Assembly: GCF_001625215.2 (NCBI RefSeq)
Contig: NC_030389.2
Span: forward strand, 408,930 to 472,929
Origin: Daucus carota subsp. sativus
Lineage: Eukaryota > Streptophyta > Magnoliopsida > Apiales > Apiaceae
DNA length: 64,000 nucleotides
Direction of reading: 5' to 3'
Both the position numbers and the translations under genes were made by a program. How positions within the stretch are numbered: position 1 is the stretch's first letter; every line of letters begins with the position of its first letter. Of this stretch, positions 1 through 12,305 are shown one piece after another. The notes under the pieces were generated by a model. The model saw only the letters and a list, made by a program, of their open reading frames with translations, searched no databases and was not told the DNA's origin.

Positions 1-1221
1 GAAAGCGTGGTTCCAGTAAGGTCTTTCATGAGAGAGACTTGAAAAAGATCGAGGTATATAAGGTCCATGTGTTCTTGTTGAATTCTCATCTGAGATTAGT
101 TATTTATGTGGATGATTGATATCTATGATGAAGGCACAATGGTCATGGAGACATTGCCAATTAATGCATGGAGCGGTAGACCTCTAAATGAACAATGTTA
201 TGGCAACTTTTTAATTAGCCATTTTGGTGAAGTTGATATTCCTACATACCTAAAAAGAGGAACAAAACTATTTAGCTTCTATGGTTATGAAAACTGGGGG
301 AGTAATTAAGCTAGTTTGGTTAGTTTTACTAATTTTGTATGGTAACAAGTAAGAACTAATAACACATTCTAGTTATTCTAGGCCTTTTACTGGTGTCTTT
401 CTTGTTATAGCTATCCGCTAGGTCACAGATTTGAACATAGGAATGACCTGTTTATAAAAAAATAGGGCACCCTGTCCCAAATCTGCATATGCAAGAGACA
501 CTTGGTACTAGATATTCATGACTGCTATATTCCACTTTTTGTTGAAAATAATATGAGGTTTGGCCGATACATGGTATTGAACTTTTTTTAGGAATCTGGA
601 TTAGTGTTCTTTACTAGGTTTTATTCTCCAATCTCCATCTATTCCCTTGATGGATTTAATTCAAACAGGAAATTAGTCTACAGTGTCATTCTTCATTTAT
701 ACAATCTTGGATAGATTTGAAACATTCGAGTTCAAGGTTTTTATACTGTATCTGGTACGGGTATGCTTCATGCAGTTTTCAATTAATATCTAGATATTAA
801 AAAAGATGTCACTTCAGGCTCTTAACAAGTGTCTGTAGTATGGTTATAATGGGGGAAACCTATTGTTTCGTGTGTGTAATGCCGCATAGGTACTGGATGA
901 GTTTGAACTCATTTTCCAAAATTGGTGTTTGAATAGCTGAATTTGTGCTTCTATTTACTATCAGGTTTTTAAACTAATATTAGTGGCGTTCTGCAATTTT
1001 TATATAAAGATAAAGAATTCCGGACTTGCATGCATCACTTGACTGATTTATTTCTATGAATCAGATTGTACTATTATAAGCTTAACTAGATGACATATCT
1101 TTAGAATAATTGTGTGGCAAAGTTATTAGGTCGATATTGTTGGTTTAAGCTGCTTAATTGGTCAACTTGACTGGAAATTTATTTTTGTTTTTTGCAGTAC
1201 GGATACATTTCAAAGAAGTGA
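1..1221 (+). CDS. Possible 3' end of an unidentified gene (two exons)
   Basis: Bases 3-53 are an open, lysine- and arginine-rich segment (read KRGSSKVFHERDLKKIE) followed by a good donor, GAG|GTATAT. At 1198, after a long pyrimidine tract ending TTTTTTGCAG, a short exon reads YGYISKK and stops at 1219-1221. The two pieces join in phase 0, so they could be the last two exons of a gene that starts before the window. I do not recognise the protein. The short open frame at 106-309 lies inside the proposed intron and resembles nothing I know. Support is only splice signals and phase. Confidence 0.3.
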
Positions 1222-2651
1222 TATTCTTGCTCTAGGAACACCATGAATTATCTGATGTCCCAAAGTCTAGAGTCTGACAGAATATAAACTCAGCACGTGA
1301 TAGCTGGTGCTACAGGCTTCATATGCTGATGAAATTTGTTGTGTTGGACGAATTAGTTGTACCTGACGTTACAGTTGGTATGCTTGTATTTTGTGCTGTT
1401 GGTACAATGTTTTGCACAGTAACTTGTAGCAGATATATATAATATATGGGACGGTAGAAGTCCAGGGAAACTAAGTTATAAGATTCTGTCAACATTTTAG
1501 TTAACTTTCCTTGAAGTTTCTGTAATTTGCAATTTTGCTGTGTTGTGCTTCAGTGAAGCTGTCTCTTTGCATCACCAGTGTAGAATGTATTTTAGTTTGT
1601 CCCCAGATTTGGCAGGATACCCTTTATATAATCTATGATCTATCTGCCTTATGTACACTTTCAATCTCAAATTGGATAGTAGTGATCAGTGTAGAAACCA
1701 TATTCTGCTGGGGGTATTCAAACTCAGTTATCAGGTATACGGCCTCCTGATTTGAGTTGAGCTGAGCTGAGCTGAGCTGCGCTGTTGCTTTACGGGATAT
1801 CGAACATTTAATGCTGTGTTTGGTAGGGGTGAATATATTTGGATCGAATGTTGTGTTTGCTTTCTTTCTTGTAGGACTCTCCATAATAAATAAGATCAAT
1901 GTTAGTGCCATAAAACCATACAACCAACACAGTTTTCATCACACTGTCTAGTTTCTGTTTGAGGCCAGTAAATTTATTCCATAGTACTGCTAATGGACCT
2001 GCACTTTGTGTCACCCGATAATGCTACTGCATGAACTTGCATAGTGTTTGTGGCCATAGGAAGTTGTTCCTTGAATTCGTTTTCAAAAAACTCAAAGATA
2101 CCTGTTCTATAAACCCGAATGCTGAGCTTGGGACATGCTGATAAATGCTCCATGTTTAAGTCTACAAGTTTTCACAACTCACTGTCGTTACTTATTGTCT
2201 ACAAGTGATGAAGAAATATGTACCAAATTCTTTAAATAATCACTCCATTACCTATAACGGATATATAAAACTTTGAGTCCAGACTAAAATGGTGGAGATA
2301 TATAGTCTAACACTTGTCTGCTACTGTATAAAAATGTTACTATAAATTAGTATGACGGAGCTAAACCTCCCTGCCAAGTTATCAATTTTACAATACACAA
2401 TGATTTTCCTGGACATAGTAGCAACTCTTAAATCTCTTGTTATTAACAGCTCTTAATCTCTTATTGTTAACCGGAACAATAAGGGATCTTTAATATATAG
2501 TTATTCACCAAAAGAAAGACAATATTTCAGTAAGAAATGGTTTCTGCAAGACTACAAAGTACAGACCGGGGATTCCTCAACTTACAAAGTCCCTGCAACT
2601 TGAGTGCTCATGTGTGACAGGTGGACAACAAGGGCTTCTTCACTTTCCTAA
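1222..2651. other. Spacer without a recognisable gene
   Basis: AT-rich sequence, probably beginning with the 3' UTR of the upstream gene. The only local structure I see is a short GCTGA tandem run near 1758-1782. Open frames here are short, overlapping and featureless. Confidence 0.5.
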
Positions 2652-2970
2652 GAGCAAGTCCAATGCAGAGCCCAACTGCTGATGTGGAAGAGAGAGGCAG
2701 GGACCTGTTTGTTTTTGAAGCGCTGGAGAAGAGGAGAGAAGTTGGCCAGGCCCGTGTTCCTGCCTCCTGGGCTGGCCAACTCGAGCAGTTTTTCCTGACT
2801 TTCTTTGTTTTATTCATATTTTATACAAGTTATACACTACAAATTTGATAATCTTATGAACCTGGGCTGGAGTGTATTGCCCAGTTTTTATAAGAGGCCA
2901 CCTTTTGATTACGTGTCAAGGAAAAAGGACAGAAATGGCAGAGCACTTGAGCTTGCCATTGCACTTGCTC
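2652..2970. mobile_element. Tourist-like (PIF/Harbinger) MITE, 319 bp
   Basis: The ends are imperfect inverted repeats: GAGCAAGTCCAATGCAGAGC on the left against GAGCAAGTGCAATGGCAAGC read inward from the right. Both sides are flanked by the 3-bp direct repeat TAA (2649-2651 and 2971-2973), the target-site size of PIF/Harbinger elements. The middle is GC-richer than its surroundings and holds a GTTGGCCAG/CTGGCCAAC inverted repeat that could form a hairpin. It encodes nothing; the small open frames on both strands come from this structure. Confidence 0.75.
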
Positions 2971-4215
2971 TAACCAACTGGAATCATTTTTTCCCCCAAA
3001 ACTACCCCCTGTTTTTTCAGTTTTTAATTTAACCACCCTAAATCAAGCAATCCGGGCAGACGGAACCGCACTATATGTTAAATAAATCTTAACATGTTGA
3101 AATAAGTTTGATAAAAAAAAAAACATGTTGAAATAAGATTTAATTTTTTTTTTATAATTTTTCGATATTAGAATTATCCGCTCTAAAATAGAAGTATAGC
3201 AATTTGTGTGAAAAATCATAGCACATATTAAAATAATCCTTTTAACTTATTCTATACATGTATCATATTTACGTGTAATAGAGATTTTTTTTTTAACGAA
3301 ATCTTGCATACATTTAACTTCTTGAATAAATTATGGCAGTGTATTTAATAATTATGATCCTTTTAGTTTCAAAAAAAATAATTATTTTCCTTTCATTTTG
3401 ATTAACAATTATATTTTTAGCACAAATTCAAAAATGATATAATTATGAAAGTAGTTATTGCATTAGGTAGATTTAATGTGAAAAGTTATTGTTTATTTTA
3501 AATTTGAAATAATTTATATGTATTAAATAAATTTGATATTTCAGAGATAAATATATGAAAATATGTCTGACATGTCACATGTCAATACTTTAAACATGTG
3601 ACATTAGGCGGCGAGTTTGCATGATTCAGGAATTATAATACAGATGGATGGATGTTTGCAGCCCAGCCCACTAGCCCAGCCCAGCAGAGGCCGTTATAGG
3701 TATCGGGTCAATTGTTCATGGTCGCGCTTGTTGAAATCCCCGAGCTAGGTTTTCGCTCCCCTTTCATTAAAAGTGTATTTGTTTTATATTTTTGAATTTG
3801 ATTGCTAATTGTTCACATATGTTTATATCTTGCGTCACGATAATAGAGTTTAATCAAAGCTTAAGATGACAATGTAGAGGAGAATAACAGTAATAGAGAG
3901 TTTAACAGAATTAGAATGAATACGTGTAGTCGGAGGCTTGTTTCGTTTTAGCTTTGGGAGTACAGAGGATTTCGAGAGGTTGTTGCTGGGCTGTTAATAC
4001 ATATATATACATGATTATTGATATTGATTGGTGGTTGTTGCTGATATATATGTGTATATAAATTAGGTTTGTTTGTCTTTCGTTTTGCTAAATAAATTGA
4101 AATTATATTGTATATAAATTGATTGATGACTTTTTATATGTATATTATGCCGGCATGAACGATTATTGAAATTGATCGGTAATTTTTGTTGATCTAGCAG
4201 TAGACAACTAATGAA
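2971..4215. other. Spacer and probable promoter/5' UTR of the tandem-exon gene
   Basis: AT-rich from 3060 to 3600, then a GC-richer block at about 3655-3760, then a likely 5' UTR. A short upstream frame starting at 4211 overlaps the main start at 4216 out of phase and could dampen translation; this is inference. Confidence 0.4.
3658..3687. promoter_or_regulatory. Cluster of AGCCCA (site II-like) motifs
   Basis: Four AGCCCA hexamers, the reverse complement of TGGGCT, lie within about 30 bases and some 530 bases upstream of the ATG at 4216. Clustered TGGGCY site II elements are known from promoters of growth-related plant genes and bind TCP factors. Linking them to the downstream gene is inference. 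Confidence 0.35.
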
Positions 4216-5797
4216 ATGGGCAAGTCGAAGAAGTTTTACAGAAAGAAGCAACGAAACAACAAAAAAGCTTCCAAATCTCGTAAGAAGAAGCAACGTAACA
4301 ATAAGAAAAAAGCTGTTGCTGACCTGAATAACCGGGACGCCTTCTTTAAGGACTTGGAAAATGTTGATAAACCTTCACCTACTGTACCTGCCCCGGAGGA
4401 ATATTGCTGCGCTGTTAACTTCAAAAGCCTGGCTACCTTAAAAGGTTCCTTTCGTCACTCTTATCTCCAATGCCGATATACAGGCCCTCCTGTTTTAAAC
4501 TGTATTTGAACCCCATTTCCCTTGTATATTTTATTTTCTTTTTCCAATGAGCCTTATTTATATATCGTGACTTATTCTTATCCAACCTGCCAAAGGTACT
4601 TCTGACACAAATGACGGGCTCGATATCTATGACAACACGGAAGTTGTTTACAAACCTCCTGTACCTGCCCCGGAGGAATATCGCGGCCCTATAATTTTTC
4701 ATCCCTTGGCTGACTCAGGACGTTCCTTTTGTCACACTTATCTCCAACCCCAATTTACACACCCTCCTGTTATAAACTGTATGTAAATCCCATCACCCTT
4801 GTTTATTGTTCTCTTTTTCCATATGAGCTTTATTTATATATCGTGACTTATTCTTATTCTCCCTGCCAAAGGTACTTCTGACACAAAAGACGGGCTCGAT
4901 ATCTATGACAACACGGAAGTTGTTTACAAACCTCCTGTACCTGCCCCGGAGGAATATCGCGGCCCTATAATTTTTCATCCCTTGGCTGACTCAGGACGTT
5001 CCTTTTGTCACACTTATCTCCAACCCCAATTTACACACCCTCCTGTTATAAACTGTATGTAAATCCCATCACCCTTGTTTATTGTTCTCTTTTTCCATAT
5101 GAGCTTTATTTATATATCGTGACTTATTCTTATTCTCCCTGCCAAAGGTACTTCTGACACAAAAGACGGGCTCGATATCTATGACAACACGGAAGTTGTT
5201 TACAAACCTCCTGTACCTGCCCCGGAGGAATATCGCGGCCCTATAATTTTTCATCCCTTGGCTGACTCAGGACGTTCCTTTTGTCACACTTATCTCCAAC
5301 CCCAATTTACACGCCCTCCTGTTATAAACTGTATGTAAATCCCATCACCCTTGTTTATTGTTCTCTTTTTCCATATGAGCTTTATTTATATATCGTGACT
5401 TATTCTTATTCTCCCTGCCAAAGGTACTTCTGACACAAAAGACGGGCTCGATATCTATGACAACACGGAAGTTGTTTACAAACCTCTTGTACCTGCCCCG
5501 GAGGAATATCATGGCCCTATAATCTTTCATGCCTTGGCTGCCTCAGGCAGTTCCTTCTGTCACACTTATCTCCAACCCCAATTTACACGCCCTCCTGTTA
5601 TAAACAGTATGTAAATCCCGTCACCCTTGTTTATTGTTCTCTTTTTCCATATGAGCTTTATTTATATATCGTGACTTATTCTTATTCTCCCTGCCAAAGG
5701 TACTTCTGACACAAAAGACGGGCTCGATTTCTATGAGAACACGGAAGTTGTTTACAAACCTCCTGTACCTGCCCCGGAGGAATTCGCGGCCCTATAA
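4216..5797 (+). CDS. Unrecognised protein built from tandemly duplicated exons (about 371 aa)
   Basis: I do not recognise this family. Proposed exons are 4216-4501, 4596-4778, 4872-5054, 5148-5330, 5424-5606 and 5700-5797. Each internal exon is exactly 183 bp (61 codons) with both edges in phase 1, so any number can be joined without breaking the frame. Residues 1-33 are very basic (MGKSKKFYRKKQRNNKK and a second similar block), which suggests nuclear or nucleolar targeting or RNA binding. A diverged first repeat follows, then four nearly identical repeats containing DIYDNTEVVYKP, PVPAPEEY, SFCHTYLQPQFT and PPVIN plus a Cys coded across the splice junction. Exons 2-4 differ from each other by single substitutions (N/K, H/R); exon 5 has more changes and loses the junction Cys (Ser). 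Exon 6 lost one base within the EEY codons and stops at 5795-5797 after EEFAAL. There is no signal peptide or membrane segment. Each intron carries a stop just after the donor (TGTATGTAA), so skipping or retention would change the product. Expression is unproven and it could be a decaying gene. Confidence 0.55.
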
Positions 5798-6085
5798 TCT
5801 TTCATGCCTTGGCTGGTTCCTTTTGTCACACTTATTGCCAACCCCAATATACAGGTCCTGTATTAAACCGTGTGTAAAAACTTTATTACCCTTTTCTTTT
5901 ATTTTCGTTTTCCATGTGTGCTTTATTTATAACTTATATATATCATGACTTATTTTGGTTTTCAGTCAAAGATATTGCTGACCGGAAAAATCTTTGAAGG
6001 AACAAAATTGTGAACTATTAACTTTAAAACCTTGGGTGCACTGGGAGCTCCTATTTTCATTCTCATCCCAAACCCCAGTATACAG
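4502..6085 (+). repeat. Tandem array of a 276-bp exon+intron unit
   Basis: The period is exactly 276 bp for the unit starts at 4596, 4872, 5148, 5424 and 5700 (183-bp exon plus 93-bp intron). Introns are as conserved as exons, for instance the shared TATATATCGTGACTTATTCT block. This indicates recent unequal crossing-over or gene conversion rather than selection on protein alone. The first unit (exon 1 with intron 4502-4595) is diverged. The sixth is damaged from about 5783, and a seventh, badly degraded unit is visible at about 5873-6085 with in-frame stops. Confidence 0.85.
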
Positions 6086-6969
6086 GCATGAAAAAATGGA
6101 ATGTCTTCTTTGAAGAATTGTATATGATTTTCATAGCGCTCGGTTGGTGGGAAACACCATTTGTCTGTTCACTTTTAAAGTACTTTTATTATTTGTGCTG
6201 TTTAACAAAAGATGGTCAGCCTATTTACGTGTCTGTATGCAAATGTCTGTTTCCTCGTGTATTTATTCCATTTTATCCTTGGCCCGGGCATCCCTTAAAG
6301 TTACTACTCCAAACATGCCTTGCACACAGGATTTATATTTGTGTATTATACTATTATATAGTTTCAGGGGCACAAAATGTTGCTTGTAATCTAGGTTTAG
6401 ACCTTCCTGACACTACACCATTAATTTGCTATAGCAACGCCATTTCAAATTTTGTTCATAGATCGTTGCTGTTTCTTAACCAATTTTGACAAATTTATAG
6501 TTGTTGCAATGTTTTTAAAAAAAGGTTACAAATGAATGTACTTTTTACATAATAAGGCCATAAAGAGGCACAAACTCAGAGAAATACACTCAAGCTCAAA
6601 TTGGATGGGTTGGTCAGAGCGCAAGGTATAATCAGTTGTCAACTTCTGTGAAATATACAACTAAATCTTCTCATATGAAATTTTTCCAAGCACCTTCATG
6701 AATGTCAGTATGGACTATAATAATTATCATGTTTTGTTATAATAGTTAGCATGTCTTGTTGTAGTGAAGAATGTATATAATTGTTATTAAGGACCAATGA
6801 GTATGCATAATTTGGAGAGTCATTAGTTGCAGTTAACTATTTATTTACAGCATAATTTGACACCAGGGAGACCTACCCTGTGCCAGTACTATTTCCATCT
6901 CTGAATATCTGAATGCCTGTTGCCTTTTGCTTGCGACTAATCAATTTAGCGGTTTTCTTGTGGCTTCAG
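6086..6969. other. Spacer between the exon array and the MATE gene
   Basis: A 133-codon open frame at 6088-6489 has no recognisable domain and unconvincing composition. The N-terminal exons expected of the MATE gene are not visible here. Nothing else is supported. Confidence 0.45.
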
Positions 6970-9433
6970 TCTTGGAATGAAAGATTCATGGGGCCCATTG
7001 AAGGCTTTGGCAGTTGCTACCGTTATAAATGGGATTGGTGATGTGGTGTTATGCTCAGTCTTAGGATATGGTATTGCTGGAGCAGCATGGGCAACTATGG
7101 CATCGCAAGTATGTACAAAAAAACTATCTATTTTATGTTTAGCTTTTTTTTCAATAGTAAATTGTGTTGATGCTTTAAAACTTAAAACTCATTGATTATA
7201 CATTGTTTCCCTTATATATGTTATTTGTTAAAATGTGTAGGTTGTTGCAGGTTATATGATGGTTGAAGCTCTGAATAAGAAAGGATATAATGGTTTCACC
7301 CTCTCTGTTCCATCCTTCAGTGAATTGCAAAATATATATAATCTTGCTGCTCCAGTTTTTATAACAATGACGTCAAAGGTAAGTGACGACATAGTTCATC
7401 CTCCTGGTCGTGCTGCAGTTTCTCGTAATTATTCAACTAACTAATTGATTTCTAGGTCGGTTTTTACTCTCTGATTGTTTATTTTGCTACATCTATGGGC
7501 GTACAAAGTGTTGCTGCTCATCAGGTCCATTGCATTTCATTGTTAACTCCTTATTTACTGTATGTTCTTTTTATGTGCAAGACATTTTCAAACATTTACC
7601 TTGCCAAATCGGAATTATTATAGGTCATGATCCAGATTTACTGCTTGTGTACAGTATGGGGTGAGCCTCTATCTCAAACTGCTCAATCATTTATGCCTGA
7701 GCTGATGTATGGAGTTAATCGCAATCTGTCGAGGGTTAGTACATTCATTCTATATGGACATTAACTGTTAAAGTTTATTATCTCACTATTGCTTGTAAAA
7801 TTTTCCATGTCTATTAAATATTGAAAAAGTAAATTAATTCTCAAGGCTAAATCTTCTTCTTAAATGAAGTTGATGGGTTTGGTTGGAGGCAATTATTCTT
7901 TTCTACTTCCAAAATCTCAATTTAGATTGGAAATGTATTTCTGAAGTACTTGAGGTGCTGAACAGGCTCGAATGTTGTTGAAGTCTCTGGTTATTATTGG
8001 AGCATTGACGGGGCTTATATTAGGATGCATTGGAACATCTGTCCCCTGGTTGTTTCCCCAAGCCTTTTCACCCGATGCTGCCGTCATAAAGGAGGTATGA
8101 TACCAGAAAATCTCATTTTTATTTTGCTGGAAAGGAAACTATACATAGGAACCTAGGGGCTATCAGTCAGTTTAAACTGTATAGTGTCAGTTCCTTGTGC
8201 TTCTTCAAACTTGAAATAGGTCATAGGGACCAATTAGTCCTTTCTTGTATCATAAAGTGTACAGATGTAGACTCAGGTATATTTGTCGGAAATTCCTGAC
8301 AGTATCATAGATCATGGTATATTTATAATGAATAGTTTTGCATTGGTTAATTCTTATGTAAGATAAGGAAGCGCGGAGTATATTTTTTACTTGTACTATA
8401 TTAAGAAGATTGTGTGAAATTGTCTGTTTTCTTGACATTACAACTTTGTTTACGTCTGTGCAGATGCATACGGTTCTAGTTCCATATTTTATTGCGTTGA
8501 GTATCACTCCAAGTACTCATAGTCTCGAAGGGACATTATTGGTAAATCCTGAAATTTAGTGTTCCTCTCTGGAAATTTCGTTTGGTCTGTCGAGTGGTAC
8601 ATAGCAGCAACATATGGAGGGATAATAAGTTTTAGATTAATTAGACCACATCGATCACATTCCTGTTAATAATCTAGTTAAATTCTGATGAAGTTGAAAC
8701 AGTGTAAAATATAACATAAAATGGTTATGCTTCTACTTTTTGATAATCATCAATCTTGCTATATCTTTAGAAGTAGTATAATCATCTCTCTCTCTCCCTC
8801 TCCCTATGCAGGCTGGGCGAGATTTGAAATTTATTAGTATGTCGATGAGTGGGATTTTTTCATTGGGGGCTCTCGTCTTGCTGGTATGAATTTATTTTGA
8901 GAATCTCAAGTTCTGAAAGAGTTTACATTATCATGTGTAAGTTTTTAACATAATGTGTTTGTCATGCTCAATCAACAAGGGCGTGGTTGTATGATCGCAT
9001 AACCTCCTAGCAACAGAGAAATTATAAGTTGATATCTAATAATCTTTTCTATTTCATTTTTTTCTTGGTCTCCCTTTTTATTCGAGTAATTTCCAGTATT
9101 AATCTTATTTTGCTAAAATACGTAATGTGGTTGCGAGATATGGACAATTAACGAAATGCTTATTCTTAATGCAGTTGTTGACTGGGGGAGGATATGGTTT
9201 GGCTGGTTGCTGGTGGGCACTAGCAGCATTCCAATGGGTAAATCAACCTTCTCACACATTAGTGTAGTTACATGCTATATTTATCTCTCAATTGTATGAA
9301 TTTGATTTAGTTTGTCGTCTCTGTCCTTCAGTCTCGATTTGGTATTGCACTGAGACGGCTCACCCTACGTGATGGAATACTGTATTCCGATGACTTGACG
9401 CGTTACAAGTTTGGACTGCAGAAGACTGCATAG
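6970..9433 (+). CDS. DTX46: EDS5-like MATE transporter (DTX46/47 type), C-terminal half only
   Basis: Nine exons: 6970-7108, 7241-7378, 7456-7524, 7624-7734, 7966-8094, 8464-8541, 8812-8883, 9175-9237 and 9332-9433, all with GT-AG borders and consistent phase, giving about 299 residues ending in LQKTA. The protein resembles Arabidopsis DETOXIFICATION 46/47 (EDS5 homologue and EDS5), plastid-envelope MATE proteins; EDS5 itself exports isochorismate for salicylic acid synthesis. Conserved stretches include [64 protein letters not shown] and a glycine-rich helix near the end. MATE proteins of this type have about 12 membrane helices; here the first half, with the transit peptide and the first repeat of helices, is absent from the 5.7 kb upstream, and the first visible exon starts at an acceptor. 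It is either a truncated pseudogene or a gene whose 5' exons were lost or displaced. The remaining frame is intact, so the loss may be recent. Confidence 0.8.
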
Positions 9434-12305
9434 GCCGAGGCATAAAAGTAGTTGGTCCCGATTGGCTTTGGACATATTACTCCAAGGCTACAGCCCGGAA
9501 CCTGCCAAAGTTGCCAACTTACATGCTCGAATTGAACAATCAGAGCTGTTGTAATTCTTCTAGGAACAGAAAATTGTGAGAAGAATTTGGTAGTTGATTG
9601 TGAGCAAAAAATGGGGTGCTCCAGATTCATTATAGAACTGTATAGCTATGTACATGTTCTAGTGGTGCTTTATTGTTTTACTTAATACTCAATTTCTGCT
9701 GAACAAGATGTGAAGTTCATACATATACTTCTAGCCAAAGGAATAATGAATCTTTCTATGACAGTCTTACCTTGACTTGCAACTTACTTTTGGTTGTATT
9801 TTATAAACCAAAGCATAATATTCAACATATCAAATTAAAATTACTCACATATGAAATATTGCAATCTCAAAGTACGATACTTAACTAAACTCATAGTGGA
9901 AGGCATTTACGGAATATATGATTTAATATTATTATTTGTCACCCAGATTCGGGCATGGATATGGCAAAAAAGAATTTCAAGACAGATATTACCATATTAT
10001 TTCATTTAATATCATTTCGTCACTGATTTTATCGGAGTTATGTATCCGTTCAACTTAAATTATGAAAATCCGAAATTATATGTAATACTACTCTAGAACC
10101 ACCCAAACACGAAGACATTCGGCAGAATATGCAAGTATACAACCACTAATATTTACACCGAAACCGAAAGAATAGTAGTATTAAAATGTAAGTGTAAAAC
10201 GCACACTACAAGTGCAAGTTCTCCATCTCAAATACGGAGTATATATTATTCAACATATATAGAGTGGGTGTTTGTTTAGCACTTAAAAGCCCAACTTCTT
10301 GGTGAGTTTATAAGTTGGAAACACTTATTCGTATCGTTTGTGTAATAAATCAAGAAGCACTTGTAAAAAGTTAGTAATGCTAGCTTTTATTTCAGGACTT
10401 CTACTTTTTTCTCAAACACTTTAATCACTTATAAGTTTTAACTTGCTTATAATTTCTGCTCCACTTTTTTATTTTAAGCAAGAAATACTTATTTTAAACA
10501 GACGCAAACCGCCTCCTAATTCAGCCGAACACATAGCAGTAGCCAGCAGAGAAATGATTATTCTTGTTCCTAGCTAGAAAATGTATGACTATCATATCTC
10601 ATTTTATACTACAACAGCGGACTACATTATTTAAATCTACTCGCGGTGTTTTGGCAAAAGCCATTGAACAAATTTCTTCAGCATTCGTCAGCGTCATCAT
10701 TACTAGCAGCACGTACGAACTACTACAAGTCTAGTGGAGACCGAGAGAGATGACAAGCAGACTCTTCTATATCACCACTGCTCTCAGCTGTTCAGACTTC
10801 AGACCCCACCATATGCCGAGCAAATATATACTCCATCACGTACATTAATGAGCAAACACGTTCATTCGGATCCCGACAAATAATTATTTGAAATACGAGT
10901 ATCTGCATGTTGTTTCTATAGTTCAGCTGAATGATTTTAAATTTAGATACGATTCGTTCTAAGATTTATATCTGCCGAAAAAAATATCAACGATAATATG
11001 TCGTTAGTAATCCACCATAATTTTTAATCTCGACCGATAATGTTAACGTACGGAGTACTGCACTACTTTGTGTATGTGCCTTTTTAAACATGAGAATTAC
11101 CGAAATTATGAGCTCAGGCCAAAATATTTAGGGCCTTTGTCGTCTGCTAGTAATTATTTTTTTCATTAAGATGAGAAAATGACTGATTTTATGAATATAG
11201 GTCAAAATATTTATTGTCTTGAACTCGTCCTAATAACTGTCTTTGAGGACTTTATTAGGAGAATTATTTATACATGTATAGTGTCACCATTATTTATGAT
11301 GTTAAAATCAATAAAAATACTTCTCATCCAAGTAAAAGTGATTACAAAATGAAATGGTGGTTGCTAGTATTTGGACTAATTTATAATCACCTGTTAATGA
11401 TCTTTGTTAACAACAAACTTATCTAACATCATCATGATATTCCGCATAAGGATCATCTATAGAAATTGATTGTCATTAACAATAAATTATTTTTTCCTCT
11501 AAGAATTGACTGTTACTAACAACCAATATTTTTTCACACACGATAAAAATCACTAGAATAAGTGTCTAAAACGCGGAAAAATGGATGTATAAAAACAGCT
11601 GATAATTTACGAATATTTGGCGGCCTGTAAAACCTTAATTGGCCTGCTACCAAGTATTCCGGGAAACTGAAATTTCACATAAGAACAAGTTGACAAGAAG
11701 AAACAACTTGACGAGGGTGAACAACATAGAGAAGATTTGCAGAACTCCCCTCCTGGGCACAAAAAAAGAGGGCTGGTATTCTCCTCATCACCATCTACAT
11801 AGCTTACATGAAGCTACAAAGCTGGGCTAGTCACCAAGATGATGAACCCTCTCTCTTGCTACACACTTGATATGTACAAAAACATAACATTACCCCTCTA
11901 GCTTAAACTAGAGCAACACCATCTAGAACTCCCAAACTAGAAACTCAAAACAAGCATAAACTACTCACACAAAAGAGTTGTTTTCAGTGGACATGGAACG
12001 ATGTCTGATAGATTGATTTGTGTCTGTCAAATCAGCAAGTAGACTAAATCATGTAAAGATTTAGTCTACAACCTGATTTCCTGATTTTGTGAGCCAATCT
12101 TCAGAAAGATTTCTGGAGCTGTGTTCCTGCTCCCCAACTGTTGCTCTTCCACTGCCTGCACCCTTCCCACACCTATAGTATAAATTTACTGTCAGAAATG
12201 CCATTTCCAGAACACTAGATATGACAAAAATATGCAAGCAAACTGTACACCTCTGACTAGCTTTTGAATATCAACTCAAGTTTCCCACTAATCATAGCAA
12301 TGAAA
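9434..12305. other. Spacer with transposon remnants, no gene seen
   Basis: The 3' UTR of the MATE gene is followed by AT-rich sequence. One MITE lies at 10265-10512 (listed separately). At 12100-12180 the minus strand resembles the last exon of the neighbouring MCT1-like gene. I see nothing else. Confidence 0.45.
10265..10512 (+). mobile_element. Non-autonomous element, 250-bp GTTTG family (hAT-like?)
   Basis: This matches, over its whole length, the reverse complement of 50652-50900. Shared blocks include AAAAAGTTAG-AATGCTAGCTTTT and CAAACACTTTAATCACTTATA, and the ends carry TGTTTG-type termini. Related, more diverged sequences occur at 12590-12855, 26436-26633 and 36010-36370. Presence at several sites in one window shows a dispersed repeat. 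Assignment to hAT is inference from the termini; I could not define a clean target duplication. Confidence 0.6.

Noticed and set aside
4433..5530. Four repeated minus-strand frames of about 61-89 codons starting with MK(N/D)YRA
   Set aside because: They mirror the tandem exons; the plus-strand reading has phase-consistent splice sites and a start exon, while the minus frames run through the introns.
6088..6489. 133-codon open frame downstream of the exon array
   Set aside because: No domain, odd Cys/Tyr/Leu-rich composition, no splice logic connecting it to either neighbour; it begins in the degraded seventh repeat unit.
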